A stretch of DNA of 64,000 nucleotides from Betaproteobacteria bacterium (lineage in GTDB: Bacteria > Pseudomonadota > Gammaproteobacteria > Burkholderiales > Burkholderiaceae_A). The notes below the pieces were generated by a model. That model was given only the letters and a program-made list of their open reading frames with translations, was not told where the DNA came from and did no database searches. Positions within the stretch are counted from its first letter, which is position 1; each line of letters opens with the position of its first letter. A program made the position numbers and the translations under genes. The stretch spans positions 1 through 64,000 of the forward strand of contig VGHN01000007.1 of the NCBI GenBank assembly GCA_016868255.1, given 5' to 3'. This document shows positions 1 through 9,133 of the stretch, one piece after another.

Positions 1-33
1 GGGGCGGCCTTGGGGCGGCCTTGGGGCGGCCTT
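1..33. repeat. 11-bp tandem repeat, three copies
   Basis: Three perfect head-to-tail copies of GGGGCGGCCTT fill the first 33 bases. The array may continue to the left of the window. It lies about 30 bases beyond the stop codon of the fur gene. Bases 34-64 hold nothing recognisable. The function is unknown; slippage of a GC-rich unit would explain it. Confidence 0.85.
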
Positions 34-64
34 CGGGGCCTGCCGAGAGAGAGTTCTTGTTCAT

Positions 65-520
65 CTAGCCCGCCTTGCCCTGGGTTCGACGATGGGGGCA
101 GGGTTTTCTTGAGCAATGGCCATAGAGCGCAAGCGAATGGTCTTGCAGCACAAACCCACGCTCTTCGGCGATCTTGTGCTGGCGCTCCTCGATCTTTGCA
201 TCGAAAAACTCCTCGACGCGGCCGCAATCGAGACAGACCAAATGGTCGTGGTGGGAGCCTTCGTTGAGCTCGAAGACGGCCTTGCCCGACTCGAAATTCG
301 ATCGCAGAAGAAGGCCGGCCTGCTCGAACTGGGTGAGCACTCGATAGACCGTGGCCAGACCAATGTCCATCTTCTCCGCAAGCAGAATGCGATAGACATC
401 TTCCGCGGTGAGGTGCCGCACTTTCGATTGCTCGAAGATCGAGAGGACTCGTAGTCTCGGGAGCGTGACCTTCAGGCCAGTGCTCTTGAGTCCAGCGGCA
501 AGTTCGTCGGTGGAAGCCAT
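65..520 (-). CDS. fur: Ferric uptake regulator Fur
   Basis: Iron-responsive, metal-binding transcriptional repressor of the Fur family, acting in the cytoplasm as a dimer. The 151 residues match the usual length. The N-terminal winged helix (about residues 10-85) contains the recognition segment GLATVYRVL (54-62). The metal-binding region carries the [11 protein letters not shown] signature (H90, H91, D92, H93, C96, C99), and a second cysteine pair lies at C136 and C141. The gene is divergent from bamE, and only 17 bases separate the two start codons, so the promoters must overlap coding sequence. No good Shine-Dalgarno sequence precedes the ATG. The family call is firm; the exact start is slightly less so. 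Confidence 0.96.
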   Translation of the reverse strand: MASTDELAAGLKSTGLKVTLPRLRVLSIFEQSKVRHLTAEDVYRILLAEKMDIGLATVYRVLTQFEQAGLLLRSNFESGKAVFELNEGSHHDHLVCLDCGRVEEFFDAKIEERQHKIAEERGFVLQDHSLALYGHCSRKPCPHRRTQGKAG

Positions 521-537
521 GCCCGTATGATAGCGAG

Positions 538-1008
538 ATGCGACAAACCTCCCGAATTTCTGAGGCGCCCGCCCTGGGGTCTAACCAGGCGCGCGAGAGC
601 CGTCGGTCCGCCCGACCCATCCTGTCACTCTCTGCGGCAATTGCCCTCTCGTTTACGTTGATCGGTTGTGCCAAGGTGAGCCAGGTCCGAGAAAACCCAC
701 CGAGTTGGCTCACGCCTTATCGCAGTGATATCGGCCAAGGAAATTTCATCACCAAGTCCCAGGCCGACCGCCTCAAGAAAGGCATGCGCAAGGAAGAGGT
801 CCGTCTTCTTCTCGGGACACCACTTCTTATTGACCCCTTCCGAGAGAATCGCTGGGACTATGTCTTTGATATTCGCAAGGGCGATGGCAGTCGGGAACGT
901 CGCCGGTTCTTTGTTGAATTCAAAGGCGATGCCCTCGAACAATGGGGTGGCGATGAGTTGCCGACCGAGTCGGGCGATGCCCTTCTTCCGATGAGACCCG
1001 CCCGATAG
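538..1008 (+). CDS. bamE: Outer membrane assembly lipoprotein BamE (SmpA/OmlA)
   Basis: Small lipoprotein subunit of the BAM complex, which inserts beta-barrel proteins into the outer membrane. The 156-residue product has a basic N-terminus, a hydrophobic stretch and a lipobox ending at C44 (LIGC), followed by the typical SmpA/OmlA domain with [12 protein letters not shown] and the [16 protein letters not shown] helix-turn region. The first 24 or so residues are longer than usual for a signal peptide, so translation may begin at a non-ATG codon further in; no internal ATG precedes the lipobox. It is followed after 2 bases by dapB and is probably co-transcribed with it. Confidence 0.92.
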   Translation: MRQTSRISEAPALGSNQARESRRSARPILSLSAAIALSFTLIGCAKVSQVRENPPSWLTPYRSDIGQGNFITKSQADRLKKGMRKEEVRLLLGTPLLIDPFRENRWDYVFDIRKGDGSRERRRFFVEFKGDALEQWGGDELPTESGDALLPMRPAR

Positions 1009-1010
1009 CA

Positions 1011-1826
1011 ATGAGCGGTCGCATTCGAATCGCAATCGCCGGGGCCAGCGGCAAGATGGGTCAGATGCTCATTGCGGCGGTGGCCAGTGATGCGGATACG
1101 CAACTTGCGGTCGCGCTCGACCGTGCCGATAGCCCGATGATCGGCAGGGATGCGGGCCAAGCCATGGGTCTTCAATTGAATGTGCCAGTGACCAGCAATC
1201 TTGATGCACTGGCCGGCGCAGATGTCCTGATCGATTTCACCCGGCCCGAGGCGAGTCTTCTTCATCTCAAAGCCTGCCTGCAAAGCAAAACCAGAGTGGT
1301 GCTTGGAACCACGGGTTTTGATGCGGCCGAACTCGCCGCCATTGATGACTTCTCCAAGAAAGCATCGATCGTCTTTGCTCCCAACATGAGCGTGGGTGTC
1401 AATATCACCTTGAAGATTTTGGAAGCGGCCGGACGTTACCTGAGCGAGGGCTTTGATATTGAGGTGATTGAGGCCCATCACCGCCAAAAGGTCGACGCGC
1501 CCTCGGGCACGGCTTTGAAAATGGCCGAGGTCGTCGCCAAGGCCGCAAGCCGCGATCTTCAGAAAGATGCAGTCTATTCACGCCACGGCCACACCGGCGT
1601 GCGAAGCGACAAGGAGATTGGGTTTTCGGTGATTCGTGGCGGGGACATCGTGGGCGACCACACCGTGCTCTTTGCTGGAACCGGTGAGCGCATCGAGATC
1701 ACCCACAAGAGTTCATCACGCGCCACCTATGCACAAGGTGCGCTGCGGGCCGCTAAATTTCTCCAGGGCCGGCCGAGCGGACGCTTTGATATGCAGGACG
1801 TACTAGGACTGCGCGAGCCGCAATAA
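1011..1826 (+). CDS. dapB: 4-hydroxy-tetrahydrodipicolinate reductase DapB
   Basis: Reduces 4-hydroxy-tetrahydrodipicolinate with NAD(P)H in the diaminopimelate/lysine pathway, feeding peptidoglycan and lysine synthesis. The 271 residues are standard. The N-terminal nucleotide-binding loop GASGKMG is at residues 11-17. The catalytic signature [17 protein letters not shown] carries the active-site histidines H156 and H157 and K160. The gene starts 2 bases after bamE. Its last 24 bases overlap the 3' end of the convergent recN gene, so the two reading frames share sequence at their C-termini. Confidence 0.98.
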   Translation: MSGRIRIAIAGASGKMGQMLIAAVASDADTQLAVALDRADSPMIGRDAGQAMGLQLNVPVTSNLDALAGADVLIDFTRPEASLLHLKACLQSKTRVVLGTTGFDAAELAAIDDFSKKASIVFAPNMSVGVNITLKILEAAGRYLSEGFDIEVIEAHHRQKVDAPSGTALKMAEVVAKAASRDLQKDAVYSRHGHTGVRSDKEIGFSVIRGGDIVGDHTVLFAGTGERIEITHKSSSRATYAQGALRAAKFLQGRPSGRFDMQDVLGLREPQ

Positions 1827-3473
1827 CTCCTCGGCCAGTTCCAAGGCACGATCGCCGGTGCCCTCGTCGCCCAGCATTCTCGCAACTTCGTCTCGACGCT
1901 CTTCCTGGGCCAGTGGCCGAATGGTGCTGGATGGTTGGTCGTTGAGGACCCGCTTGCTGACCTGAAGGTGCTGGTGACCTCGCGCTGCGACCTGCGGGAG
2001 GTGGGTCACCGCCAGAACCTGATGAGAGGCGCCCAGGTCGCGCAGCAGTCGGCCCACCACATGGCCCGTGTTCCCGCCAATTCCTGCGTCCACCTCGTCG
2101 AAAATAAGGGTCGGTGTCTGTGTGGCCTGCGCAGCCACCGCGGCAATGGCAAGGCCCACACGCGAGAGTTCACCGCCTGAAGCCACCTTAGCGAGCGAGT
2201 GACCCTCCCCGCTTTTCTGGTGTTTCAAGAGAAATGAGATGTCCTCCAGGCCATGGTCAGAGGGGGTCTCGCGGGCGTCGAGCTGAACCTGAAAGACCGA
2301 CCCTGGCATGGCCAACTGAGCCAGCCACTGAGTGACCGCCTCGCCCAGCGATGCCGCCGCGGCCTTGCGACCTTTCGAGAGTTGCTTGGCGTCCTTCTCG
2401 TACTTCTCAAAGAGCGCCTTGGCCTGGGATTCGAGCCACTCTGAATCGGCCGACTGCGAGAGCGCCTCGCGAGAGGCCTGCAGCCGCTCCAATTCATCGA
2501 CCAACTCCTCGGGACGAAGCTTGAGTTTGCGCGCCACCTCGAAGATGGCCGAGACGCGGGCCTCGACTTCCTCAAGTCGCCGGGGGTCTAAATCTGCCCG
2601 ATCGAGATAACGGGACAACTCGCTGCCCGCCTCTTCCAATGAGATGGCAGCGGCCTCGAGCACCTGGGCCACGGCATCGAGGCGTGGGTCTTTGTCGACC
2701 AGTCCGCGAAAGCGAAGCGCCCAACGCTGCGATGCGCTCAAGAGGGATTGGTCGGCTTCTTCGATTTCATTGAGAGCCTGCTGGGCGGCCTCGACGAGCT
2801 CGGCCCCATGGGCGAGTCGGCGTTGCTCCTCCGAGAGCGACTCCCACTCCCCCCACTCGAGTTTCAGCGCTGCGATTTCGTCAATGCGCCAATTGATCTG
2901 CTCGAGTTGTGTAGCAATGCCGCTGGCCTCGGTCTGTGCGCGCTTGAGCGCTGTAATGGCCTTTTGCCAAGACTGGTGGTGTTGGCGAACACTGCCGGCC
3001 AGTTCGGTTAAACGCGCATGTCGATCGAGCAACTCTCGCTGGGCGCCCGAACGAAGCAACGACTGATGGGCGTGTTGTCCGTGGACGTTGACCAGAAACT
3101 CACCCAACTCTTTGAGTTGTGCAAGTGTGGCCGGCTGGCCATTGATCCAGGCGCGAGAGCGGCCACCGCGTTCAATATTGCGTCGAATCAAGACCGAGCC
3201 TTCGATGGAATCCAGGCCTGCCTCTTCCAGGAAGGCGGCCATCAGGCCGGCCTGCTCACCCGAAGGAATGAACTCCGCAGACAACTCGGCCCGCTCGGCC
3301 TGGCCGCGAATCTGAATGACATCGGCACGATCGCCTAGCAGCAGGCCAATGGCGTCGATGAGAATGGATTTGCCCGCACCGGTCTCGCCGGTGAGAACCG
3401 TGAAGCCCGCAGACAAGTCGAGTTCAAGGGACTCAACGGTCACAAAGTCACGAACTGTGAGCGTGCGAAGCAT
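1803..3473 (-). CDS. recN: DNA repair protein RecN
   Basis: SMC-like ATPase involved in double-strand break repair. The 556 residues match the family. The Walker A motif GETGAGKS is at residues 29-36. A long, charged coiled-coil-rich middle follows (roughly 160-390). The C-terminal half carries the ABC signature region ([13 protein letters not shown]) and a Walker B motif in [12 protein letters not shown], then the [12 protein letters not shown] switch region. It lies 12 bases downstream of nadK on the same strand and probably forms an operon with it. The 3' end overlaps dapB. Confidence 0.97.
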   Translation of the reverse strand: MLRTLTVRDFVTVESLELDLSAGFTVLTGETGAGKSILIDAIGLLLGDRADVIQIRGQAERAELSAEFIPSGEQAGLMAAFLEEAGLDSIEGSVLIRRNIERGGRSRAWINGQPATLAQLKELGEFLVNVHGQHAHQSLLRSGAQRELLDRHARLTELAGSVRQHHQSWQKAITALKRAQTEASGIATQLEQINWRIDEIAALKLEWGEWESLSEEQRRLAHGAELVEAAQQALNEIEEADQSLLSASQRWALRFRGLVDKDPRLDAVAQVLEAAAISLEEAGSELSRYLDRADLDPRRLEEVEARVSAIFEVARKLKLRPEELVDELERLQASREALSQSADSEWLESQAKALFEKYEKDAKQLSKGRKAAAASLGEAVTQWLAQLAMPGSVFQVQLDARETPSDHGLEDISFLLKHQKSGEGHSLAKVASGGELSRVGLAIAAVAAQATQTPTLIFDEVDAGIGGNTGHVVGRLLRDLGASHQVLAVTHLPQVAARGHQHLQVSKRVLNDQPSSTIRPLAQEERRDEVARMLGDEGTGDRALELAEELLRLAQS

Positions 3474-3485
3474 GCAGAGAGATGA

Positions 3486-4436
3486 TTAGTTGGACTCGGA
3501 GGGAAAGAGTGGGTCGGGTCGGTTGACCAGGACCGGATTGGAACTCCAATGGAGCTTGCGACGCAACATGGAGAAATAGTCGTAGTCCTTTGGATGAAGC
3601 AGGCGAATCGAATGACTGGAGTTGTGAATCACAATTCGATCGCCGTCGCGAAGCGCCGTCATCGCCTGCATATCGCAGTGAAGCTCCGTTCCACTGCCGT
3701 CGTTGACCATCACCGTGACCTGTGAATCCGCCGGCAACACAATGGGCCGATTCGAGAGGGCCTGGGCCGCAACGGGCACCAGGATTACCCCCGCCAGCCT
3801 GGGGTGAAGAATCGACCCCCAGGCCGAGAGCGCATAGGCCGTCGAGCCCGTGGGGGTTGCAACAATGAGTCCATCGGCGCGAAGACTCTGCATGTAGTGG
3901 CCATCGACAAAGACATCGAGCTCGACCATCCGGCTCACCGAGCCGCGACTGATCACCGCATCATTGAGCGCAGGCGCATTGAATACCGACTGCCAAGGCT
4001 CGGACTCGGAGGGCCGGCGCATAACAGCCACATCGAGCATGGCGCGGTCTTCGACCACACCCCCACCTTGCAGAAGTGGCGGCAACTGCTCACAGACGCG
4101 GCTGAGTTCGAGATCGGTTGTGAAGCCCAATCGGCCCTGGTTGACCCCAATCATGGGAATCGTACTCGGAGCGATTTGACGCGCAATGCCGAGCAGGGTG
4201 CCATCGCCTCCGAGAACGATCGCCAGATCGATGCTGCTCGCGAGTGCGTCCACAGAGCCCACCCGCAAGGATGGCGATGGCGAAAACCCGTTGGCTTGGG
4301 CGGTCTTTTCCTCCATCGCCATTGAGACGCCCGGGGTGGCCGACTCCGCACAACTGAGGATGGCGCGCAATGCGTCGGCGAGACCCGTGGTCTCGGGACG
4401 ACCAAACAAGCCGATCCGTGGATAGAGCAGCGCCAT
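3486..4436 (-). CDS. nadK: NAD kinase NadK (PpnK)
   Basis: Phosphorylates NAD to NADP using ATP or polyphosphate. The 316-residue product has the diagnostic GGDG motif at 76-79 within [12 protein letters not shown], the conserved NDAVISRG segment, and the glycine-rich [19 protein letters not shown] motif of the C-terminal domain. The ATG lies in the sequence CATG, which also supplies a possible ATG for hrcA on the other strand. recN follows 12 bases downstream, an arrangement common in proteobacteria. Confidence 0.97.
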   Translation of the reverse strand: MALLYPRIGLFGRPETTGLADALRAILSCAESATPGVSMAMEEKTAQANGFSPSPSLRVGSVDALASSIDLAIVLGGDGTLLGIARQIAPSTIPMIGVNQGRLGFTTDLELSRVCEQLPPLLQGGGVVEDRAMLDVAVMRRPSESEPWQSVFNAPALNDAVISRGSVSRMVELDVFVDGHYMQSLRADGLIVATPTGSTAYALSAWGSILHPRLAGVILVPVAAQALSNRPIVLPADSQVTVMVNDGSGTELHCDMQAMTALRDGDRIVIHNSSHSIRLLHPKDYDYFSMLRRKLHWSSNPVLVNRPDPLFPSESN

Positions 4437-4473
4437 GAAGGGATTAGATCACAGCGCCTCTACAATTCAGGAA

Positions 4474-5529
4474 ATGGACAACCGTTCGCGCCAGCTTCTA
4501 AAAACACTGATTGAGCGCTACATCGCCGAGGGCCAGCCCGTCGGATCCCGCTCACTATCGAAGTTCTCCGGACTCGACTTGTCACCGGCCACGATTCGAA
4601 ATGTGATGTCGGACCTTGAAGAGATGGGCCTGGTGGCCAGTCCGCACACATCGGCGGGCCGCATCCCCACCCCAAAGGGCTATCGACTTTTTGTGGACTC
4701 ACTGCTCACTGTTCAGCCGCTCATGCCTGAGCAGACCGCCCTTCTGGAATCGGGCCTACCCGCAGATGCGCCCAGCCGGATCATGGTCCATGCGGCGAAC
4801 CTGCTGTCGAGTCTCTCGCATTTTGCGGGGGTGGTCACGGCCCCCAAGCGGCCCATGCAGTTTCGTCACCTCGAGTTTCTTCGCCTCGGCGAGCGTCGGC
4901 TGCTCCTCATTGTGGTGACGCCCGATGGCGAAGTCCACAACAAGATCCTCCAAGTCGACCAAGACTACGAAACCTCCACCCTCATCGAGGCCAGCAACTT
5001 CCTCACCAGTCACTACGCGGGCATGGGATTCGATGAGGTTCGCAGCCGCTTGCACAGCGAAATCAAGGCCCTTCGGGCCGATGTGGCCAAACTCATGCTC
5101 AAGGCCGTCGATGAGAGCAGCGCAGCCATGGGCCAGCCCGAGGAGCACATTCTTATCTCGGGTGAGCGCCGACTGCTTGATGTCTCGGAACTCTCCAATG
5201 ATGTGGTTCGCCTGCGGCAGTTGTTTGAACTCTTCGAGCAACGCACCACCCTGGCCCGCCTGCTCGACTCCGCCATTGGCGCCCAGGGGGTACAGATTTT
5301 TATTGGAGGCGACTCCGAACTGGTCCCCGTGGAAGACCTCTCGGTGGTCACAGCCCCCTACGAAATCAACGGCCGAATCGTGGGGACCCTTGGCGTCATT
5401 GGACCCACGCGAATGGCGTACGATCGAATGATTCCGATTGTTGATATCACCGCGCGCCTGGTGTCCACCGCCATGGCCCAGATCGGAAACACCGACGACC
5501 ACTCCAGCCCACACCTGAGAGAGATATGA
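4474..5529 (+). CDS. hrcA: Heat-inducible transcription repressor HrcA
   Basis: Repressor that binds CIRCE operators upstream of chaperone genes; its activity is known to depend on GroE. The N-terminal winged helix contains the strongly conserved segments [19 protein letters not shown] and [15 protein letters not shown], followed by [20 protein letters not shown] choose the ATG at 4474 because homologues begin at this MDNRSRQLL-like segment; this gives 351 residues. An in-frame ATG at 4435 would add 13 residues and overlap nadK. The stop overlaps the hemH start (ATGA). A perfect CIRCE element lies upstream of groES at 53253-53279, a plausible target in this same window. Confidence 0.96.
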   Translation: MDNRSRQLLKTLIERYIAEGQPVGSRSLSKFSGLDLSPATIRNVMSDLEEMGLVASPHTSAGRIPTPKGYRLFVDSLLTVQPLMPEQTALLESGLPADAPSRIMVHAANLLSSLSHFAGVVTAPKRPMQFRHLEFLRLGERRLLLIVVTPDGEVHNKILQVDQDYETSTLIEASNFLTSHYAGMGFDEVRSRLHSEIKALRADVAKLMLKAVDESSAAMGQPEEHILISGERRLLDVSELSNDVVRLRQLFELFEQRTTLARLLDSAIGAQGVQIFIGGDSELVPVEDLSVVTAPYEINGRIVGTLGVIGPTRMAYDRMIPIVDITARLVSTAMAQIGNTDDHSSPHLREI

Positions 5530-6644
5530 GCCTTCCACTGCCCGCCGGCAAAATACAAGACGAGCCGCACTATTCACATGGCAGCCGTCTGCGCGTGGGC
5601 GTATTGCTCGTCAACCTGGGCACGCCCGATGCCCCAGACGGCCCCTCACTCAAACGCTACCTAAAAGAGTTTTTGTCCGATCCCCGTGTAGTGGAGATCC
5701 CAAGTCTGGTCTGGTGGCCCATCCTCAACCTGATCATTCTCCAGACTCGTCCGAAAAAGTCTGCCGCCAAGTACGCCTCGGTCTGGATGCCCGAGGGCTC
5801 TCCCCTTCGAGTCTATTCCGAACGCCAACTCGAGAAGACGAGGGAGCGACTCGCTCAAAAGGGGTTCGATATTGAGATGGCGCTGGCCATGCGCTATGGC
5901 CAGCCCAGCATTGCCACGGCCATGGCCGATCTCAAGTCAAGGGGCGTCAATCGGTTATTGGTTCTGCCCCTCTATCCACAGTTCTCTGCGAGCACCACCG
6001 CCACGGTCTTCGATCGGGTCTATGCCTGCCTCGGCGAGATGCGAAGCCCACCGGCACTGCGCACCATTCGCCACTACCACGACCATCCTGCCTACATCAA
6101 AGCCCTGGCCGATTCGATCGCTGCGCATTGGGCCCGCGAGGGTCGAGGTGACATGCTCTTGTTTAGTTTTCACGGCGTCCCCAAACGCAGCCTACTCAAG
6201 GGCGACCCCTACCACTGCGAATGCCACAAAACCGCGCGACTCGTGGCCAAGCAATTGGGCCTTGCCGACACGCAGTGGCGACTCTCTTTCCAGTCGCGTT
6301 TTGGGCGTGCCGAGTGGCTCAAGCCCTACACCTCACAGACCCTTGAAGAACTCCCCGCACAAGGCATCAAGCGACTCGATGTGGCCTGTCCCGGTTTTAT
6401 CTCCGACTGCCTGGAGACACTCGAGGAAATCAATATGGAGGGTCGAGAGGAGTTTCTCGAGGCGGGTGGCGAGAGTTACAACTACATTTCCTGCTTGAAC
6501 GACAGCGAGCCCGCCATTGACCTATTGGCGGGGCTCATCGAAGAAGAGACCGCGGGCTGGCCCACTCGAGAGGAATCCAGAGACGCAATTGAAGACCGCC
6601 GTGTTGCAAGAGATCGGGCCCTGGCCATCGGGGCAGCCGACTAA
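5526..6644 (+). CDS. hemH: Ferrochelatase HemH
   Basis: Inserts ferrous iron into protoporphyrin IX, the last step of haem synthesis. The 372 residues include the N-terminal [13 protein letters not shown], the central [13 protein letters not shown], the catalytic [10 protein letters not shown] with H216, and the C-terminal [16 protein letters not shown] segment. About 25 acidic and basic residues at the very C-terminus look like a non-conserved tail. The start codon overlaps the hrcA stop, so the two genes are likely translationally coupled. The convergent neighbour is the MatB-like gene, 29 bases away. Confidence 0.97.
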   Translation: MSLPLPAGKIQDEPHYSHGSRLRVGVLLVNLGTPDAPDGPSLKRYLKEFLSDPRVVEIPSLVWWPILNLIILQTRPKKSAAKYASVWMPEGSPLRVYSERQLEKTRERLAQKGFDIEMALAMRYGQPSIATAMADLKSRGVNRLLVLPLYPQFSASTTATVFDRVYACLGEMRSPPALRTIRHYHDHPAYIKALADSIAAHWAREGRGDMLLFSFHGVPKRSLLKGDPYHCECHKTARLVAKQLGLADTQWRLSFQSRFGRAEWLKPYTSQTLEELPAQGIKRLDVACPGFISDCLETLEEINMEGREEFLEAGGESYNYISCLNDSEPAIDLLAGLIEEETAGWPTREESRDAIEDRRVARDRALAIGAAD

Positions 6645-6673
6645 AAAGTCAACGAGGCATCCAACCGAGTGGG

Positions 6674-8287
6674 CTAGACCAGGCCCATCGAATAGCGATT
6701 GCGCAGTTCGTTTTTCTGGACCTTGCCCATGACATTGCGAGGGAGTTGGTCGGCTACATAAATGCGCTTGGGCACCTTGAAGCCTGCGATGGTGCCCTTA
6801 ATCGCCACCAACAAAACAGCCTCCTCGAGCCTTGCACCCGATTTAGGAACCACAACCGCTGTGACGGCCTCACCAAAATCTGGATGGGGCACCCCAAAGA
6901 CCGCCGACTCATCCACACCCGGTAGATCATCGAGCAACTGCTCAATCTCTTTGGGATAGACGTTGTATCCGCCGGTGATGATAAGATCTTTGCTGCGGCC
7001 AACCAAGGCCAAGTAACCACGCTCATCCCATCGGCCCACATCGCCGGTCTTGAACCAGCCATCGGCGGTGAATTCCTCCTTGGTCTTCTCGGGCATGCGC
7101 CAGTAGCCAGAGAAGACATTGGGGCCGCGAACCTCCACGCCACCAATTTCAGAGGCCGTGCCAAGAGCAGGCTGCGCAATGACCGCCCGCGTCTCAGCAT
7201 GGGTGAGTCGAAGACCGACGCCTTCCAAGGGGTGACCGACCGTGCCGGGTCGGCGCTCACCTTCGTAGGGATTGGAGGTGAGCATGATGGTCTCGGACAT
7301 TCCGTAGCGCTCGAGAATGAAGTGGCCCGTGCGCTCTGTAAAGGCCTGGTGGGTCTCGGCCAACATCGGTGCCGAGCCCGACACAAAGAGCCGCATTTGG
7401 GCCGTCGACAACCGATTCAAGCGAGCATCTTCAAGCATGCGCACATAAAAGGTGGGCACGCCCATCAAGACCGAGGCCTTGGGCATGGCACGAAAAACCT
7501 GATCGGGATCGAACTTCGCCAGCCAGAGCATGTTGCTTGCATTCAAGAGCGCACCATGCAGAGCAACGAAAAGCCCATGGACATGAAAAATAGGCAGGGC
7601 ATGCAGCAGAACATCAGTCGAACACCACTGCCATGCGCGATGCAGCACCAAGGCATTGGATGCAAGGTTGCGGTGGCTGAGCATGGCACCCTTGCTTCTT
7701 CCAGTGGTACCCGAGGTATAGAGAATGGCCGCCAGCGAGTCCGGTGAGGTGGCCACGGTTTTGAAGTCGTTGCCATGGGGCGCAGCCTTCTGCAGAAGGC
7801 TGCCGTCGCGGTGGACGCCCAAGGTCTCGACGTGTTGGCATCCTGCGTCGGCCGCCAATGGGGCCACCCACTCCAAGTTCTCGGGACTGCAGACGACCAC
7901 CCCAGGCTCGGCATCCTCGATGAAATAGGAGATCTCGGAGGATCGATAGGCAGTATTCAGTGGCAGGAAGACCAGTCCTGCCCGAACCGTTGCGAGGTAG
8001 AGCATGACGGCCTCGGGCGACTTCTCCACCTGCGCCGCCACTCGACTGCCCTTCGGCAAGTGGAGTGATGCCAACCAGTTTGCAATTCGAGCGCTGCCCT
8101 GGTGCAGATCGGAGTAGCGGTAGAAAAGGCCCTCTGGGGTCTCAAATGCCACCCGATCGAGTCCCGCCTTCGAGGACCAGAGTTGACTTAAAAATTCGTA
8201 GAGGTTGCCAAGTCGATCGAGCGATTCAAGGCTGGAGAAACGAGGCAAAGCAGTGTTGGGCGCAAGCGTTTTTTCTTTGTTAGTCAT
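6674..8287 (-). CDS. matB: Malonyl-CoA synthetase-like AMP-dependent acyl-CoA ligase
   Basis: ATP-dependent acid:CoA ligase of the ANL superfamily, 537 residues from the ATG at 8287. Visible motifs are the P-loop YTSGTTGRSKG, the adenine-binding ERYGMSETIM, the TGDVGRWDERGY hinge region and the C-terminal catalytic lysine in LPRNVMGKVQKNEL. Malonate is the favoured substrate because malonyl-CoA decarboxylase lies in the same operon and the sequence resembles MatB; that assignment is inference. The start overlaps the upstream crotonase stop by 8 bases, which argues for this start over longer forms that would run far into the crotonase gene. Together the enzymes would turn malonate into acetyl-CoA and CO2. 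Confidence 0.85.
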   Translation of the reverse strand: MTNKEKTLAPNTALPRFSSLESLDRLGNLYEFLSQLWSSKAGLDRVAFETPEGLFYRYSDLHQGSARIANWLASLHLPKGSRVAAQVEKSPEAVMLYLATVRAGLVFLPLNTAYRSSEISYFIEDAEPGVVVCSPENLEWVAPLAADAGCQHVETLGVHRDGSLLQKAAPHGNDFKTVATSPDSLAAILYTSGTTGRSKGAMLSHRNLASNALVLHRAWQWCSTDVLLHALPIFHVHGLFVALHGALLNASNMLWLAKFDPDQVFRAMPKASVLMGVPTFYVRMLEDARLNRLSTAQMRLFVSGSAPMLAETHQAFTERTGHFILERYGMSETIMLTSNPYEGERRPGTVGHPLEGVGLRLTHAETRAVIAQPALGTASEIGGVEVRGPNVFSGYWRMPEKTKEEFTADGWFKTGDVGRWDERGYLALVGRSKDLIITGGYNVYPKEIEQLLDDLPGVDESAVFGVPHPDFGEAVTAVVVPKSGARLEEAVLLVAIKGTIAGFKVPKRIYVADQLPRNVMGKVQKNELRNRYSMGLV

Positions 8288-9131
8288 GACTGAAGTTGGG
8301 CCGGGTCTTATTGAGGAATGCATCGAGCCCCCGAGCATAGTCCCTCGTCTCGACAAAATCCCAGCAGGCATCTCGCTGCGTCTGCGAGAGCAGATTCTGG
8401 TCATCGAGCCGAGTGAGCAGTTGGACAATCCATTTATTGCGCCGTGCCGCATGCGGTGCGCCCGAGGCAATTCTTGCCACAGTGGCCTGCAGTTCCGACT
8501 CCCAGTCGTCATTCAAAACCGTTCTCTGAATGAGCCCCTTGGCAAGCGCCTCTCGAGCAGACCAGATGCGGCCCTCGAGAAGCAACTCGAGCGCATTGGC
8601 TCTCCCAACAGCACCCACCACACAGGCGGCCTCGATGGGAGCCAGGGGGAAGCCCAGGCGTCCGACGGGCACACCAAAGGTGGAGCGATCGCTCGCAAGC
8701 CGAAGGTCGCAGACACTGGCGATCTCAAGCCCTCCACCCACGCAGGGGCCATCGATGGCCGCAACCACCGGAACGGGGCACTGGAGTATCGCCTTGAGCG
8801 CAGGGCCAATGACTTCGTCATGATAATGGCGGACCTGCTCGCGCGTGGATCGCTGGGTGGGGAATTCGGAGATGTCTGCACCCGAAGCAAAGGCCTCGCC
8901 TTCCCCACGAATCACAATCACCCGCAGATCGTGCTCGGCCGCAAATCGCTGAAAACAGCTGGTGAGATCCTTCCACATGCTCGTGCTCAATGCATTGAGC
9001 TTGCCCGGATGAGAGAGCCAGACCGTTGCCACGGTGTCGCTCATGCCTGAGCGCGAGCACCAGACGCGCCCCTTGCCAAGGGCCGAGGCGGAGACCTCAG
9101 AGGATGAATTCGCTGGAAGTCGATCGTTCAT
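8280..9131 (-). CDS. Enoyl-CoA hydratase/isomerase family protein (crotonase)
   Basis: Crotonase-fold protein of 283 residues. It shows the oxyanion-hole segments RGEGEAFASGADISEF and VAAIDGPCVGGGLEIASVCDLRLAS, and a FGVPVGRLGFPL loop. The exact reaction cannot be read from the sequence. It sits between the malonyl-CoA decarboxylase gene (2 bases upstream) and the acyl-CoA ligase gene (8-base overlap), so it belongs to the malonate-type operon. Classical rhizobial mat operons do not carry a crotonase. It may act on an unsaturated or hydroxylated acyl-CoA made by the ligase. Confidence 0.85.
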   Translation of the reverse strand: MNDRLPANSSSEVSASALGKGRVWCSRSGMSDTVATVWLSHPGKLNALSTSMWKDLTSCFQRFAAEHDLRVIVIRGEGEAFASGADISEFPTQRSTREQVRHYHDEVIGPALKAILQCPVPVVAAIDGPCVGGGLEIASVCDLRLASDRSTFGVPVGRLGFPLAPIEAACVVGAVGRANALELLLEGRIWSAREALAKGLIQRTVLNDDWESELQATVARIASGAPHAARRNKWIVQLLTRLDDQNLLSQTQRDACWDFVETRDYARGLDAFLNKTRPNFSHD

Positions 9132-9133
9132 AG

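Noticed and set aside
4756-5577. Long minus-strand open frame opposite hrcA
   Set aside because: It is antisense to a strongly conserved gene; its protein has no recognisable motif and no start signal.
8288-8512. 75-residue N-terminal extension of the MatB-like ligase
   Set aside because: It overlaps the crotonase gene by 230 bases and lacks homology; ATG 8287 fits the family length.
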